Assembly (NCBI RefSeq): GCF_024494355.1
Contig: NZ_JAKNQY010000004.1
Span: forward strand, 205,650 to 269,649
Direction of reading: 5' to 3'
Origin: Pseudomonas sp. Q11
GTDB taxonomy: Bacteria > Pseudomonadota > Gammaproteobacteria > Pseudomonadales > Pseudomonadaceae
Length of the DNA stretch: 64,000 nucleotides
In this document: positions 1-9,065 of the stretch, one piece after another
How the letters are laid out: each line of letters starts with the position of its first letter
Numbering within the stretch: position 1 is the first letter of the stretch
Notes under the pieces: model-generated
Databases searched by the model: none
Seen by the model: the letters and a program-made list of their open reading frames with translations, nothing else
What the model was told of the DNA's origin: nothing
Translations under genes and position numbers: made by a program

Positions 1-18
1 GAACAATGCGCCAGTCGT

Positions 19-1677
19 TCAAGGCGAATGGGTGACGTCGGAAATTTCATCAACCGCGAGCGCACCGGTCTCGGACGTCTCTAGCACGACGTAGGCGCTG
101 CCGCAGAACAGCGAGTTGAGGCGCTTCATGTCGGCGATCAGCTCAAGGTGCAGGGAACTGGTCTCGATGCTTTGTACGATCTTTCGCTGTAGACGGCTGA
201 CGTGTGCGTGGGCCAGTCGTCTTTCCTGCGCTCGAAAGCGACGTTTCTCACGCAACAGCTGACGGGCGCTCTCCGGGTCGGCACTGAGAAATACCGACAA
301 TCCCAGCCGCAGATTGGCGATCAACTGGCTGTGCAGCGCCGCCAACTCTTCCAGGCCAACCTCGGAAAAGGACCGACGTTGCGAGGTTTTCTGCTGCTGG
401 ACCTTGCGCAACATGCGTTCGATGAGGTCGCTGGCCAGCTTCAGGTTGATCGCCAGCTCAATGATTTCCGCCCATCGGCGGCTGTCCTGTTCACTGAGGT
501 CCTCACGGGGCATTTGGGCCATGTACAGTTTGATGGCACTGCACAGCGCCTCGACGTCATCGCCCATGCTTCGTACTTGTTGGGTGACTGCGCTCTGCCC
601 GCCGCGCAGCACGTCGAGCATGGCTTCGAGCATGGTTTCGATCAGATCGCCGATACGCAGGGTTTCCCGGGCGGCGTTGGCCAGGGCCAGGCTCGGCGTG
701 GCGAGGGCGGTGAGGTCCAGGTGCCGGGGCTTGGCCGTGCCATTGGTGTCTGGACGCTCCGGTAGCAGCCAGGCACACAGCCTGGCCATCGGCCCGACGC
801 TGGGCAGCAGCACCAGGCAGCGCACGGTGTTGTAGAGCAGGTGAAAACCGATGACCGTTTCCTGGTGGCTGAAATCCAGGCCGTCCAGCCAGCCCACTAG
901 CGGATCGAGCACTGGAATGATCAACAACAGGCCGATCAGCTTGTACAGCAAGCTGCCCAGCGCCACCTGACGCCCGGCGGCGTTCTGCATGCTGGTGCTG
1001 AGAAAGGCCAGCACGCCGCTGCCGATGTTGGCGCCGATCACCAGGCCGATGGCCACCGGCAGGCTGATCACCGCCGCGCCGGCCAGTGTCGCGGTCAGCA
1101 GCACGGCGGCGAGGCTGGAATAGGAGATCATCGCGAACAGCGCACCCACCAGCGCATCGAGCAGGATGTCGCCGGTCAGCGAGGCAAAGATCACTTTCAC
1201 GCCCTGGGCCTGGGTGATGGGCGCGGCGGCTTCGACGATCAATTGCAGCGCCAGGATGATCAAGCCCAAGCCGATGCCGACCCGGCCCATTTGCCCCAGG
1301 CGGGTCTGTTTGCGCGACAGGAAAAAAATCACCCCGAGGAAAATCAGCAGCGGCGACAACCACGACAGGTCCAGGGTCAGCACCCTGGCCATCAGTGCCG
1401 TGCCGACATCGGCGCCGAGCATGGTCGCCAGGGCAGGGGTCAGCGCCATCAGGCCCTGGCCGACGAACGAAGTGACGAGCATGGCCGTGGCATTGCTGCT
1501 CTGGACCATGGCAGTGACCATGATGCCTGCGACGAAAGCCAGCCAGCGCCTGGACATGTTCTGGCCAATGACATGACGCAGGTTCGTGCCATAGACCCGC
1601 AGAATGCCGGTACGGACGATGTGCGTGCCCCAGATCAGCAGGGCCACGGCAGAGAGCAAGTTCAGCAGGGTCAGCAT
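19..1677 (-). CDS. Na+/phosphate cotransporter family protein with PhoU-like tail
   Basis: A 552-residue inner-membrane protein of the Na/Pi-cotransporter (NptA/YjbB) family, expected to move phosphate with sodium. The N-terminal half is hydrophobic and holds the family's two inverted repeats; the first carries the QSSNAT motif near residue 59 and the second a YSSLAAVLLT segment. The last ~200 residues are charged and helical, like the PhoU domain fused to many family members. The ATG at 1677 follows a G-rich Shine-Dalgarno sequence. It is a single gene whose 3' end is almost at the window edge. Whether it imports or exports phosphate cannot be read from sequence. Confidence 0.85.
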   Translation of the reverse strand: MLTLLNLLSAVALLIWGTHIVRTGILRVYGTNLRHVIGQNMSRRWLAFVAGIMVTAMVQSSNATAMLVTSFVGQGLMALTPALATMLGADVGTALMARVLTLDLSWLSPLLIFLGVIFFLSRKQTRLGQMGRVGIGLGLIILALQLIVEAAAPITQAQGVKVIFASLTGDILLDALVGALFAMISYSSLAAVLLTATLAGAAVISLPVAIGLVIGANIGSGVLAFLSTSMQNAAGRQVALGSLLYKLIGLLLIIPVLDPLVGWLDGLDFSHQETVIGFHLLYNTVRCLVLLPSVGPMARLCAWLLPERPDTNGTAKPRHLDLTALATPSLALANAARETLRIGDLIETMLEAMLDVLRGGQSAVTQQVRSMGDDVEALCSAIKLYMAQMPREDLSEQDSRRWAEIIELAINLKLASDLIERMLRKVQQQKTSQRRSFSEVGLEELAALHSQLIANLRLGLSVFLSADPESARQLLREKRRFRAQERRLAHAHVSRLQRKIVQSIETSSLHLELIADMKRLNSLFCGSAYVVLETSETGALAVDEISDVTHSP

Positions 1678-1847
1678 AAGAAGCCCCCTGTTAGCGTCCC
1701 AAAGGGACCAATTGACGGTGCCACATTTTTCTTCGTTGTACTTAAGCTGTAGTTGGCGAACGGTACGGGCGCCAGCATTGCACAGCTAAAGACGGGTTTG
1801 AAACAAAACTGTCATAAAAAACCATTGACCAAAGACACCACGAACCC

Positions 1848-1941
1848 CTGTGGGAGCGAGCCTGCTCGCGATAGCGGTCTGTTAGCCAATGAAGATGTTG
1901 AATGTAGCGCCCTCATCGCGAGCAGGCTCGCTCCCACAGGT
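1848..1941. repeat. REP pair (inverted REPIN)
   Basis: Two REP elements in head-to-head orientation: GTGGGAGCGAGCCTGCTCGC on the left and its reverse complement on the right, about 45 bp apart. This is the common P. fluorescens REP type, presumably mobilised by a RAYT such as the one at 63274-63732. It sits between the Na/Pi and terC genes. Confidence 0.9.
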
Positions 1942-1974
1942 TTTGCATCCGGTTACTTTCCGGCAGGCATGAAA

Positions 1975-1995
1975 AAGGGGCTCGATGAGCCCCTT
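1975..1995 (-). terminator. Rho-independent terminator of terC
   Basis: A perfect 9-bp stem AAGGGGCTC/GAGCCCCTT with a 3-nt loop lies about 20 bp beyond the terC stop. On the minus strand it is followed by a run of T, as expected for an intrinsic terminator. Confidence 0.75.
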
Positions 1996-2015
1996 CGTTC
2001 ATTGCCCGGTCCCGG

Positions 2016-2783
2016 TTACTGACCCGGCATATCCTTACGCAGTTTCACCGGATCCTGCTGCTTGCGCTTGCGCGCCATGGCGGTGCGCATCTTGATGTTG
2101 AACGCTTCGACCGCCAGGGAAAACGCCATGGCGAAGTAGACGTAGCCTTTTGGCACGTGCACGTCCAAGGACTCGGCGATCAGCACGGTACCGACCACCA
2201 GCAGGAAGGACAGCGCCAGCATCTTCAGCGACGGGTGCTTGTCGATGAACGCGCTGATGGTGCCCGCCGCCAGCATCATCACCAGCACCGCCACGACGAT
2301 TGCCGCGACCATCACCGGTACATGGGAGACCATCCCAACAGCGGTGATGACCGAATCCAGGGAGAACACGATGTCGATGATCGCGATCTGGACGATGGTG
2401 TAGATGAAGCTACCGCCCGTGCCCGCAGGCGTCTCGCCGGTTTCGTCTTCGCCTTCCAGCGCGTGGTACATCTCCTGGGAGCTTTTCCACAGCAGGAACA
2501 GGCCACCGAAGAACAGGATCAGGTCACGGCCGGAAATGCCCTGGCCGAACACTTCGAACAGGTCGGCGGTCAGGCGCATGACCCAGGTGATGGACAGCAG
2601 CAACAGGATCCGCGTGACCATGGCCAGGGCCAGACCGAAGATCCGGGTGCGTGCCTGCATGTGCTTGGGCATGCGGCTGACCAGGATCGAGATCATGATG
2701 ATGTTATCGATACCCAGGACAATTTCCAGGGCGGTCAGGGTTAAGAAGGCAACCCAGATTTCCGGGTTGGTCAGCCATTCCAT
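2016..2783 (-). CDS. TerC family integral membrane protein
   Basis: A 255-residue TerC/Alx-type membrane protein. It begins MEWLTNPEIW and has the typical LEIVLGIDNIIMISI segment, whose acidic residue sits inside a membrane helix, and a second acidic helix IDIVFSLDSVITAVG. About seven membrane segments are visible, plus a charged cytoplasmic loop (EGEDETGETP). Family members have been linked to tellurite resistance and to manganese export; this subgroup's substrate is not clear. The ATG at 2783 is chosen because AAAGGA lies just upstream; an upstream in-frame start would add 12 poorly conserved residues. Confidence 0.85.
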   Translation of the reverse strand: MEWLTNPEIWVAFLTLTALEIVLGIDNIIMISILVSRMPKHMQARTRIFGLALAMVTRILLLLSITWVMRLTADLFEVFGQGISGRDLILFFGGLFLLWKSSQEMYHALEGEDETGETPAGTGGSFIYTIVQIAIIDIVFSLDSVITAVGMVSHVPVMVAAIVVAVLVMMLAAGTISAFIDKHPSLKMLALSFLLVVGTVLIAESLDVHVPKGYVYFAMAFSLAVEAFNIKMRTAMARKRKQQDPVKLRKDMPGQ

Positions 2784-2858
2784 GTGAGTTCCTTTAGCGA
2801 GTGTTGGACCGCGCCGCACCTTCGGTTATCGAAAGGGGCGACGCAGCGGGCATTGCTT

Positions 2859-4166
2859 TTATAGAGTGCTGAACAGCGGAAAAATCCCCATCAGCAAGGC
2901 GGCAAACATTATGCACAGGCAAACCAATACTGCCCACTTCAAGGTGAAGCGTTGGTGATCGCCAAACTCGATCCCGGCCAGGGCCACCAGCAGGTAAGTC
3001 GACGGAACCAGCGGGCTCAGCAGATGGACGGGCTGGCCAACGATCGATGCACGGGCCATTTCAACGGCCGTGATGCCGTAATGGCTGGCCGCTTCGGCCA
3101 TGACCGGTAACACCCCGTAATAAAACGCATCGTTCGACATGAAGAAAGTAAACGGCATGCTCACCAGCGCGGTAATCACCGCCAGGTATGGGCCGAGGAA
3201 ATCCGGGATCACCGCCAACAGACTCTTGGACATGGCGTCGACCATGCCGGTACCGGACAGGATACCGGTGAAGATACCCGCCGCGAAAATTAAACCGACC
3301 ACCGCCAATACGCTGCCGGCATGGGCCGCAACGCGATCCTTCTGCTGTTGCAGGCAAGGGTAGTTGACGATCATCGCGATGCTGAAGGCCACCATGAACA
3401 GCACTGGCAGCGGCAACAGGCCGGCGATCAGGGTGCACATCAGCGCCAGGGTCAACGCACCGTTGAACCAGATCAGCTTCGGACGACGGGCGTCCGGGAA
3501 CTGGGAAACGCTGATTTCGCTGTGGTCGATGTCATCACCGGCGAGGTGCAGTTCACCCAGACGGGCACGCTCGCGTTTACCGTACATGTAGGAAATCGCC
3601 AGGATCGCCACTACACCCGCGAGCATTGCAGGAATCATCGGAACGAAGATGTCGGACGGATCGACATGCAGCGCGCTGGCCGCACGGGCCGTCGGGCCGC
3701 CCCAGGGGGTCATGTTCATCACGCCACCGGCGAGAATGATCAGGCCGGCCATGATCCGTGGGCTCATGCCGATGCGGCTGTAGAGCGGCAGCATGGCGGC
3801 CACGCAGATCATGTAAGTGGTCGCGCCGTCACCATCGAGGGAAACGACGAGCGCCAGAACGGCGGTGCCGACCGAAACTTTCAACGGGTCGCCCTTGACC
3901 AGCTTGAGGATCTTGCGCACGGCCGGGTCGAACAGGCCGGAGTCGATCATCAGGGCAAAATAAAGAATCGCGAACATCAGCATCACCCCGGTCGGGGCGA
4001 GCTTGGTGATGCCTTCGAGCATCATCGGACCGATCTTCGGTGCAAAGCCACCGAACAGGGCGAACAGGATCGGGATGATGATCAGGGCAATCAGCGCGGA
4101 CAGGCGCTTGGTCATGATCAGGAACATGAACGTGATAATCATGGCAAAGCCAAGGAAAGTCAGCAT
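2859..4166 (-). CDS. CitMHS family citrate-divalent cation:H+ symporter
   Basis: A 435-residue permease of the CitMHS family, which imports citrate complexed with Mg2+ or Ca2+ together with protons. It is hydrophobic throughout, with about 12 membrane segments, and starts MLTFLGFAMIITFMFLIMTK. Family-like stretches include SLDGDGATTYM and GGVMNMTPWGGPTARA. Length matches the family (about 430-450). Start at 4166, preceded by CTGGAG. No two-component regulator of the CitST/TctDE type is adjacent, so its control is not evident here. Metal preference cannot be told from sequence. Confidence 0.85.
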   Translation of the reverse strand: MLTFLGFAMIITFMFLIMTKRLSALIALIIIPILFALFGGFAPKIGPMMLEGITKLAPTGVMLMFAILYFALMIDSGLFDPAVRKILKLVKGDPLKVSVGTAVLALVVSLDGDGATTYMICVAAMLPLYSRIGMSPRIMAGLIILAGGVMNMTPWGGPTARAASALHVDPSDIFVPMIPAMLAGVVAILAISYMYGKRERARLGELHLAGDDIDHSEISVSQFPDARRPKLIWFNGALTLALMCTLIAGLLPLPVLFMVAFSIAMIVNYPCLQQQKDRVAAHAGSVLAVVGLIFAAGIFTGILSGTGMVDAMSKSLLAVIPDFLGPYLAVITALVSMPFTFFMSNDAFYYGVLPVMAEAASHYGITAVEMARASIVGQPVHLLSPLVPSTYLLVALAGIEFGDHQRFTLKWAVLVCLCIMFAALLMGIFPLFSTL

Positions 4167-4442
4167 AGGAAATACTCCAGGCGTGGCGCGACGGGCAAAG
4201 GCGGACCGGACAGGTCAGCGCAGGATGCGAAGCACGGGACGGACGGAGGGAGTTGACGCGACGGGACGGCTAGCAGCGGACATCAGAATCACCATTGTTG
4301 TTGTTAAAAGGGCCTAACGAGCCTTTGGAACTCGCTTCTGGCCACCGGTCTGTTGCCGGTAGTGGGGGCGATCCTAATCGCGCAAGCTTTCAGCCACCTT
4401 TCGTTGCAGGCAATGGCGTTTTTGTAGGGGCGCAAGGCTTAA

Positions 4443-4533
4443 CTGTGGGAGCAAAGCTTGCTCGCGATGAAGTTGATGAATTTCCACTGGAGAGCCGCAG
4501 TGCGTTTATCGCGAGCAAGCTTTGCTCCCACAG
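4443..4533. repeat. REP pair
   Basis: Inverted REP elements (GTGGGAGCAAAGCTTGCTCG and its complement) in the roughly 500-bp gap between the citrate transporter and the NAD(P)-binding protein. Apart from this pair the gap shows only the presumed promoter region of the citrate transporter gene. Confidence 0.9.
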
Positions 4534-4664
4534 ACAAATCGAAGATCGCATGGTCGCGGTAGCCCTTGATCCGATGCATGTGCCTGTCCTCGCAAACTGC
4601 CGAACCGAGGTTGGCTCCCGTGTGTCAGAGCCTTTACACGCGAGACAAAAAAGGAAAAACAGCC

Positions 4665-5324
4665 ATGAAAAATGCCGAAACCCCGGTCACCAAAGTGGTG
4701 CTCTATGGTGCCATGAGTAGCCTCGGCAGTGCGTTGATGGCTGAAATGCTGCGGCGCCAGCACGAAGTCATCGCTGTTCTCGACGACCTTACGGCCCTGG
4801 CGCCGCGCCCCGGCCTGCGGGCCAAGACCGGCGACCTCTACGATCCCCAGCGGGTCAAGCAAAGCGTGGCCGGCGCCAATGCCGTGGTGTGCCTGCTGAA
4901 CGCCCCGGGGTTGCCGATGAACAGCGAGCAAGTGGAGCGCACGCTCATTCCCGGTCCCGTGGAGCAGGTGTTGGCCGTGGATGCGCTGATCGCCGGGATG
5001 GAGGCGGCGAGTATTTCCCGGCTGTTTCTGGTGGGCGATTTTGCCGTGCTTGACGAGGAGCAGGCGGACGATGTATTGCAGCGCCATGCCGCCGAAGAAG
5101 TACTCGACGCCCTGAACAACAGCACGTTGCAATGGACCCTGATTAACTCACCCTACGCAACGCCCGGCTTGAGCATCGAGCATTTCAGCCAGGTCAGCAC
5201 GAGCCTGGAGCCCGGCATGGCCGAATCACTGGAGCGGCTTGGCCGTGTGGCCGTCGGCATTGCCGATGAGCTGCGCCTGAACCTGCATGTGGGCCAGCAT
5301 GTCAGTTTTGTCGCCGCCGATTAG
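4665..5324 (+). CDS. NAD(P)-binding (atypical SDR) protein
   Basis: A 219-residue Rossmann-type protein resembling the YwnB/NmrA-like NAD(P)H-binding family. The N-terminus VVLYGAMSSLGSALMAEML fits a beta-alpha-beta dinucleotide fold but has a degenerate glycine motif (GAMSSLG instead of GxxGxxG). A segment VVCLLNAPG matches the usual fourth strand. The start at 4665 is preferred over an upstream frame extension because AAAGGAAA precedes it. The substrate is unknown; related proteins act on NADPH-dependent epimerisation or sense redox state. Monocistronic, pointing toward the LysR gene. Confidence 0.7.
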   Translation: MKNAETPVTKVVLYGAMSSLGSALMAEMLRRQHEVIAVLDDLTALAPRPGLRAKTGDLYDPQRVKQSVAGANAVVCLLNAPGLPMNSEQVERTLIPGPVEQVLAVDALIAGMEAASISRLFLVGDFAVLDEEQADDVLQRHAAEEVLDALNNSTLQWTLINSPYATPGLSIEHFSQVSTSLEPGMAESLERLGRVAVGIADELRLNLHVGQHVSFVAAD

Positions 5325-5368
5325 CCTGAGCGGTCGCAGTCTCCTGAGCTGACATAGATGTGGCCTGG

Positions 5369-6319
5369 TCACCCCGCAATGGAAGGCAATGCCAGACCCG
5401 TCAGCGATTCGGCGCTGTTGGCCTGCTCCTCCGTCAACCAGTCCACAAACTGCTTGATCAACGCCCCGCGCCGTTTACGCTGGGGCAAGACCACGTAATA
5501 CCCTGAGCGCGACAGCACCGTTTCCGCGACCGGACGGCACAGCAGCCCTTGGGCCAATAAGTTATCCACAAGGTATCGCCAGCCGATGGCGACGCCCTGA
5601 CCGCCTATCGCCGCCTGGATCAGCAAGGTGTAGTTGTCGAACCGTAACTGCCCGGGCGCCGGTGGCGAGGTAATGCCCAACTCACGGAAAACGCCACTCC
5701 AGTCGAACCAGTGACTGCTGTTTTCCCCACGCAAATGCAGCAGCGGTAATTCCGACAAGGCTTGAGCCGACAAGGGCAGGGAGCGCTCCCTGAGCAACAG
5801 CGGGCTGCACACCGGAAAGACTTCTTCGCTGAAAAGCCAGCGACTTTCACCTTGTTTGAAGCGACCGTCTCCAAAAAGCACCGCAACGTCGATATCCGTG
5901 CGCAGCATGTTGTGGTTGCGTTCGCTGGTCACCAGGCTGACGTCCACCTGTGGATTGGCCGCGTGAAACCGATGCAAGCGGGGCATCAGCCAATAGGCGG
6001 CAAAGGCAAAATCCGTGGCGACTTGCAGCACCTCATGCTGGACCTGAGCGGTGATCGCGCTCAATCCTGCGTCGATATTCTGCAAACCGGCCTGAACTTG
6101 CTCGAACAGGATTGTGCCGGCCTCGGTCATTTCGATGCCGCGGTAGATGCGATCAAACAACCGCGTACCCAGTTGTTCTTCCAAGCGCTTGATTTGTTGG
6201 CTGATGGCCGGTTGCGTGGTGCCCAGTTCGATCGCCGCCGCCGTGAAGCTGCGGTGGCGGGCCGCCGCTTCAAAGGCGCGGAACAGGTCAAGGGACAGGT
6301 CTCCCAGGGCTTCATACAT
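5369..6319 (-). CDS. LysR-type regulator of choline-sulfate utilisation
   Basis: A 316-residue LysR-family regulator. The N-terminal winged helix (residues ~10-68) reads SLDLFRAFEAAARHRSFTAA and includes TTQPAISQQIKRLE, followed by an effector-binding domain. It is divergent from betC with a 115-bp gap, the classic position for a LysR regulator controlling its neighbour. Family knowledge (choline-sulfate utilisation transcription factor, found beside betC in Pseudomonas and rhizobia) supports activation of betC by choline-O-sulfate or choline. That role is inferred from context; the DNA site was not identified. Confidence 0.85.
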   Translation of the reverse strand: MYEALGDLSLDLFRAFEAAARHRSFTAAAIELGTTQPAISQQIKRLEEQLGTRLFDRIYRGIEMTEAGTILFEQVQAGLQNIDAGLSAITAQVQHEVLQVATDFAFAAYWLMPRLHRFHAANPQVDVSLVTSERNHNMLRTDIDVAVLFGDGRFKQGESRWLFSEEVFPVCSPLLLRERSLPLSAQALSELPLLHLRGENSSHWFDWSGVFRELGITSPPAPGQLRFDNYTLLIQAAIGGQGVAIGWRYLVDNLLAQGLLCRPVAETVLSRSGYYVVLPQRKRRGALIKQFVDWLTEEQANSAESLTGLALPSIAG

Positions 6320-6433
6320 AAGCTGTGCTTATCCTAGTCATTGCCTTACATGGACTTTACCCATAAAGACGTGGGCTACATGCTCAATCGCAGCAATCTC
6401 GCATAACTGTTTACTATGGAATGCCGCGAATAC

Positions 6434-7948
6434 ATGAAGCGCAAGAACATTCTTTTCATCATGGCCGATCAAATGGCCGCGCCAATGTTGCCGATCTATG
6501 GTCCTTCGCCGATCAAGCTGCCGAATCTGTCGCGCCTGGCCGAACAGGGCGTGGTGTTCGACGCCGCGTATTGCAACAGCCCACTCTGCGCACCGTCGCG
6601 CTTTACCTTGGTGAGCGGCCAGTTGCCCAGCAAGATCGGCGCCTACGACAACGCGGCGGATTTTCCTGCGGACGTCCCGACGTACGCCCACTACCTGCGG
6701 CGCCTCGGTTATCGCACGGCGCTGTCGGGCAAGATGCACTTTTGCGGGCCGGACCAGTTACATGGCTATGAAGAGCGCCTGACCAGTGACATTTATCCGG
6801 CCGATTACGGCTGGTCTGTGAACTGGGACGAGCCCGACGTGCGGCCAAGCTGGTATCACAACATGTCTTCGGTGTTGCAGGCCGGCCCGTGCGTGCGCAC
6901 CAACCAGCTGGATTTTGACGAAGAGGTGGTGTTCAAGGCCCAGCAGTATCTGTTCGACCATATCCGCGAGGATGGCGACCAGCCGTTCTGCCTGACGGTC
7001 TCCATGACCCACCCACATGACCCATACACCATTCCCAAGACCTTCTGGGATATGTATGACGACAAGGACATCCCTCTGCCGCAAACCCCGGCGCAGACGG
7101 AACTCGACCCGCATTCCCAGCGCCTGCTGAAAGTGTATGACCTGTGGGACAAGCCACTGCCTGTGGATAAGATCCGTGATGCTCGCCGCGCGTACTTCGG
7201 TGCATGCAGCTACATTGACAGCAACGTCGGCAAGTTACTGCAAACCTTGGAAGACACCGGCTTGATGGAGGACACCATCATCGTGTTCTCCGGTGATCAT
7301 GGAGACATGCTCGGTGAAAAAGGCCTCTGGTACAAAATGCACTGGTTCGAGATGGCTGCTCGTGTACCCCTGTTGATCAGCGCACCGGGCCAGTTCGCCA
7401 GCGGGCGAGTCGGCGCGGCGGTGTCCACTGCCGACTTGCTGCCGACCCTGGTGGAGTTGGCCGGTGGCACGCTGGAGCCTGGAATGCCGCTGGATGGCCG
7501 GTCACTGGTGCCCCATCTGCAGGGGCAGGGCGGTCATGACGAGGTCTTTGGTGAGTACATGGCCGAAGGCACCATCAGCCCATTGATGATGATCCGTCGT
7601 GGTCCATGGAAATTCATCTACAGCGAAGATGATCCGTGCCTGCTGTTTGATCTGCGCAATGACCCCAAAGAACTGGAAGACCTCAGCCAATCGGCTGAAC
7701 ATCAGTCCCTGTGCGCGGATTTTCTCGCCGAGGCGCGAGCCAAATGGGATATCCCGGCCATTCATCAACAGGTGCTCGCCAGTCAGCGACGCCGGCGTTT
7801 CGTCGCCCACGCGTTGACCCTGGGCAAACTCAAGAGCTGGGATCACCAGCCGCTGGTGGACGCCAGCCAGCAATACATGCGCAACCACATTGACCTCGAC
7901 GATCTGGAGCGCAAGGCCCGTTATCCACAACCCTGCCAAAACCAATAA
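6434..7948 (+). CDS. betC: Choline-sulfatase
   Basis: A 504-residue cytoplasmic sulfatase that hydrolyses choline-O-sulfate to choline and sulfate, feeding glycine betaine synthesis and sulfur supply. It starts MKRKNILFIMADQM, whose Asp binds the metal. The CAPSR motif at residues 52-56 supplies the Cys converted to formylglycine. Further signatures are FSGDHGDMLGEKGLWYK and the C-terminal segment typical of choline sulfatases. No signal peptide is present, so it acts inside the cell. Start at 6434 is chosen by similarity to known BetC N-termini; the alternative at 6416 adds six residues. It is followed 15 bp later by choX, so the two are probably co-transcribed. Confidence 0.95.
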   Translation: MKRKNILFIMADQMAAPMLPIYGPSPIKLPNLSRLAEQGVVFDAAYCNSPLCAPSRFTLVSGQLPSKIGAYDNAADFPADVPTYAHYLRRLGYRTALSGKMHFCGPDQLHGYEERLTSDIYPADYGWSVNWDEPDVRPSWYHNMSSVLQAGPCVRTNQLDFDEEVVFKAQQYLFDHIREDGDQPFCLTVSMTHPHDPYTIPKTFWDMYDDKDIPLPQTPAQTELDPHSQRLLKVYDLWDKPLPVDKIRDARRAYFGACSYIDSNVGKLLQTLEDTGLMEDTIIVFSGDHGDMLGEKGLWYKMHWFEMAARVPLLISAPGQFASGRVGAAVSTADLLPTLVELAGGTLEPGMPLDGRSLVPHLQGQGGHDEVFGEYMAEGTISPLMMIRRGPWKFIYSEDDPCLLFDLRNDPKELEDLSQSAEHQSLCADFLAEARAKWDIPAIHQQVLASQRRRRFVAHALTLGKLKSWDHQPLVDASQQYMRNHIDLDDLERKARYPQPCQNQ

Positions 7949-7963
7949 TGTAAGGGGAAGCAC

Positions 7964-8881
7964 ATGCAAAAGTTATCCACAGTACTGACCGCTGGGCTGT
8001 TGGCGCTTAGCAGTTCGGCGTGGGCCGAGCAAAGCTGCGAGACGGTAAAGATGGCCGACCCTGGGTGGAGTGACATCGCCGCGACCAACGCGATCACGGG
8101 TTTTCTGCTCGATGGCATGGGCTACAAAGCCAAGGTCGACACCCTCGCGGTGCCGATCACCTTCGGCGGTCTCAAGGACGGTCAGGTTGATGTGTTTTTG
8201 GGTAACTGGATGCCGGCGCAACAAGGGTTCTACGACAAGTTCGTGGCCAATGGCGATGTCACGCAACTGGCCAAGAACCTGGACGGCACCGAATTCACCC
8301 TGGCGGTCCCGGATTACGTGTGGGACGCCGGTGTGCAGAACTTCGCTGACCTGAACAAATTTGCCGATAAGTTCGGCAAGAAGATATACGGGATTGGCTC
8401 CGGCGCCCCGGCCAACCTGTCCCTGAAGGAAATCATCAAGACCAATGATTTCGGCATGGGCGAGTGGAAACTGGTGGAATCGAGCGAGCAGGCCATGCTC
8501 GCGGAAGTCTCCCGGGCGGTGAGGAAACAGAAGTTCGTGACCTTCCTTGGCTGGACCCCACACCCCATGAACGTGCAGTTGAAAATGCACTACCTCAAGG
8601 GCGGCGAGAAGTACTTCGGCGACACGGGCAGCGTTTATACATTGACCCGCAAGGGTTATGCACAGGCCTGCCCGAACGTCGGCAAGCTGTTGACCAACCT
8701 GAGTTTCACCCAGGAAATGGAAAACAGCATCATGGCCGAGGTGGTGAACAAGAAAATCAGCAACGCCGAAGCGGCCCAGGCCTGGATCAAAGCCAACCCG
8801 GCGGTACTGGATAAATGGCTGGACGGTGTGAAAACCCTGGATGGCAAGGATGCGTTGGCGGCGGTGAAGGCCAAGCTCTGA
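7964..8881 (+). CDS. choX: Choline ABC transporter substrate-binding protein
   Basis: A 305-residue periplasmic binding protein of the ChoX/OpuAC type. Residues 1-21 form a signal peptide ending SSSAWA. The mature part contains family features such as DPGWSDIAATNAITGFLLDG and FLGNWMPAQQ, with Trp and Tyr residues suitable for an aromatic cage around the trimethylammonium group. The gene lies 15 bp after betC and has AGGGGAAG upstream. No permease (choW) or ATPase (choV) follows, so this binding protein must work with subunits encoded elsewhere, as is common for orphan choline binding proteins in Pseudomonas. It may bind choline or choline-O-sulfate. Confidence 0.9.
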   Translation: MQKLSTVLTAGLLALSSSAWAEQSCETVKMADPGWSDIAATNAITGFLLDGMGYKAKVDTLAVPITFGGLKDGQVDVFLGNWMPAQQGFYDKFVANGDVTQLAKNLDGTEFTLAVPDYVWDAGVQNFADLNKFADKFGKKIYGIGSGAPANLSLKEIIKTNDFGMGEWKLVESSEQAMLAEVSRAVRKQKFVTFLGWTPHPMNVQLKMHYLKGGEKYFGDTGSVYTLTRKGYAQACPNVGKLLTNLSFTQEMENSIMAEVVNKKISNAEAAQAWIKANPAVLDKWLDGVKTLDGKDALAAVKAKL

Positions 8882-8905
8882 CAATCATGTGCTCCGCGGG
8901 AATCT

Positions 8906-8993
8906 ATGTGGGAGCAAGGCTTGCCCGCGATGAAGACAACTCGGTCTTTCAGAAACCGAGGTGCCTGTTCGCAAGCAAGCTTTGCTCCCACAT
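8906..8993. repeat. REP pair
   Basis: Inverted REP elements between choX and the SulP permease: ATGTGGGAGCAAGGCTTGCC on the left and an arm ending TTTGCTCCCACAT on the right. The two arms differ slightly (CTTGCCCGC versus CTTGCTTGC). Confidence 0.85.
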
Positions 8994-9065
8994 AAATCCC
9001 CGCGCCACCGGGAGAACGGCGCCTTGTCCTGATACTCTTGCGCCAAACCCCATCCTTGAGGCCCC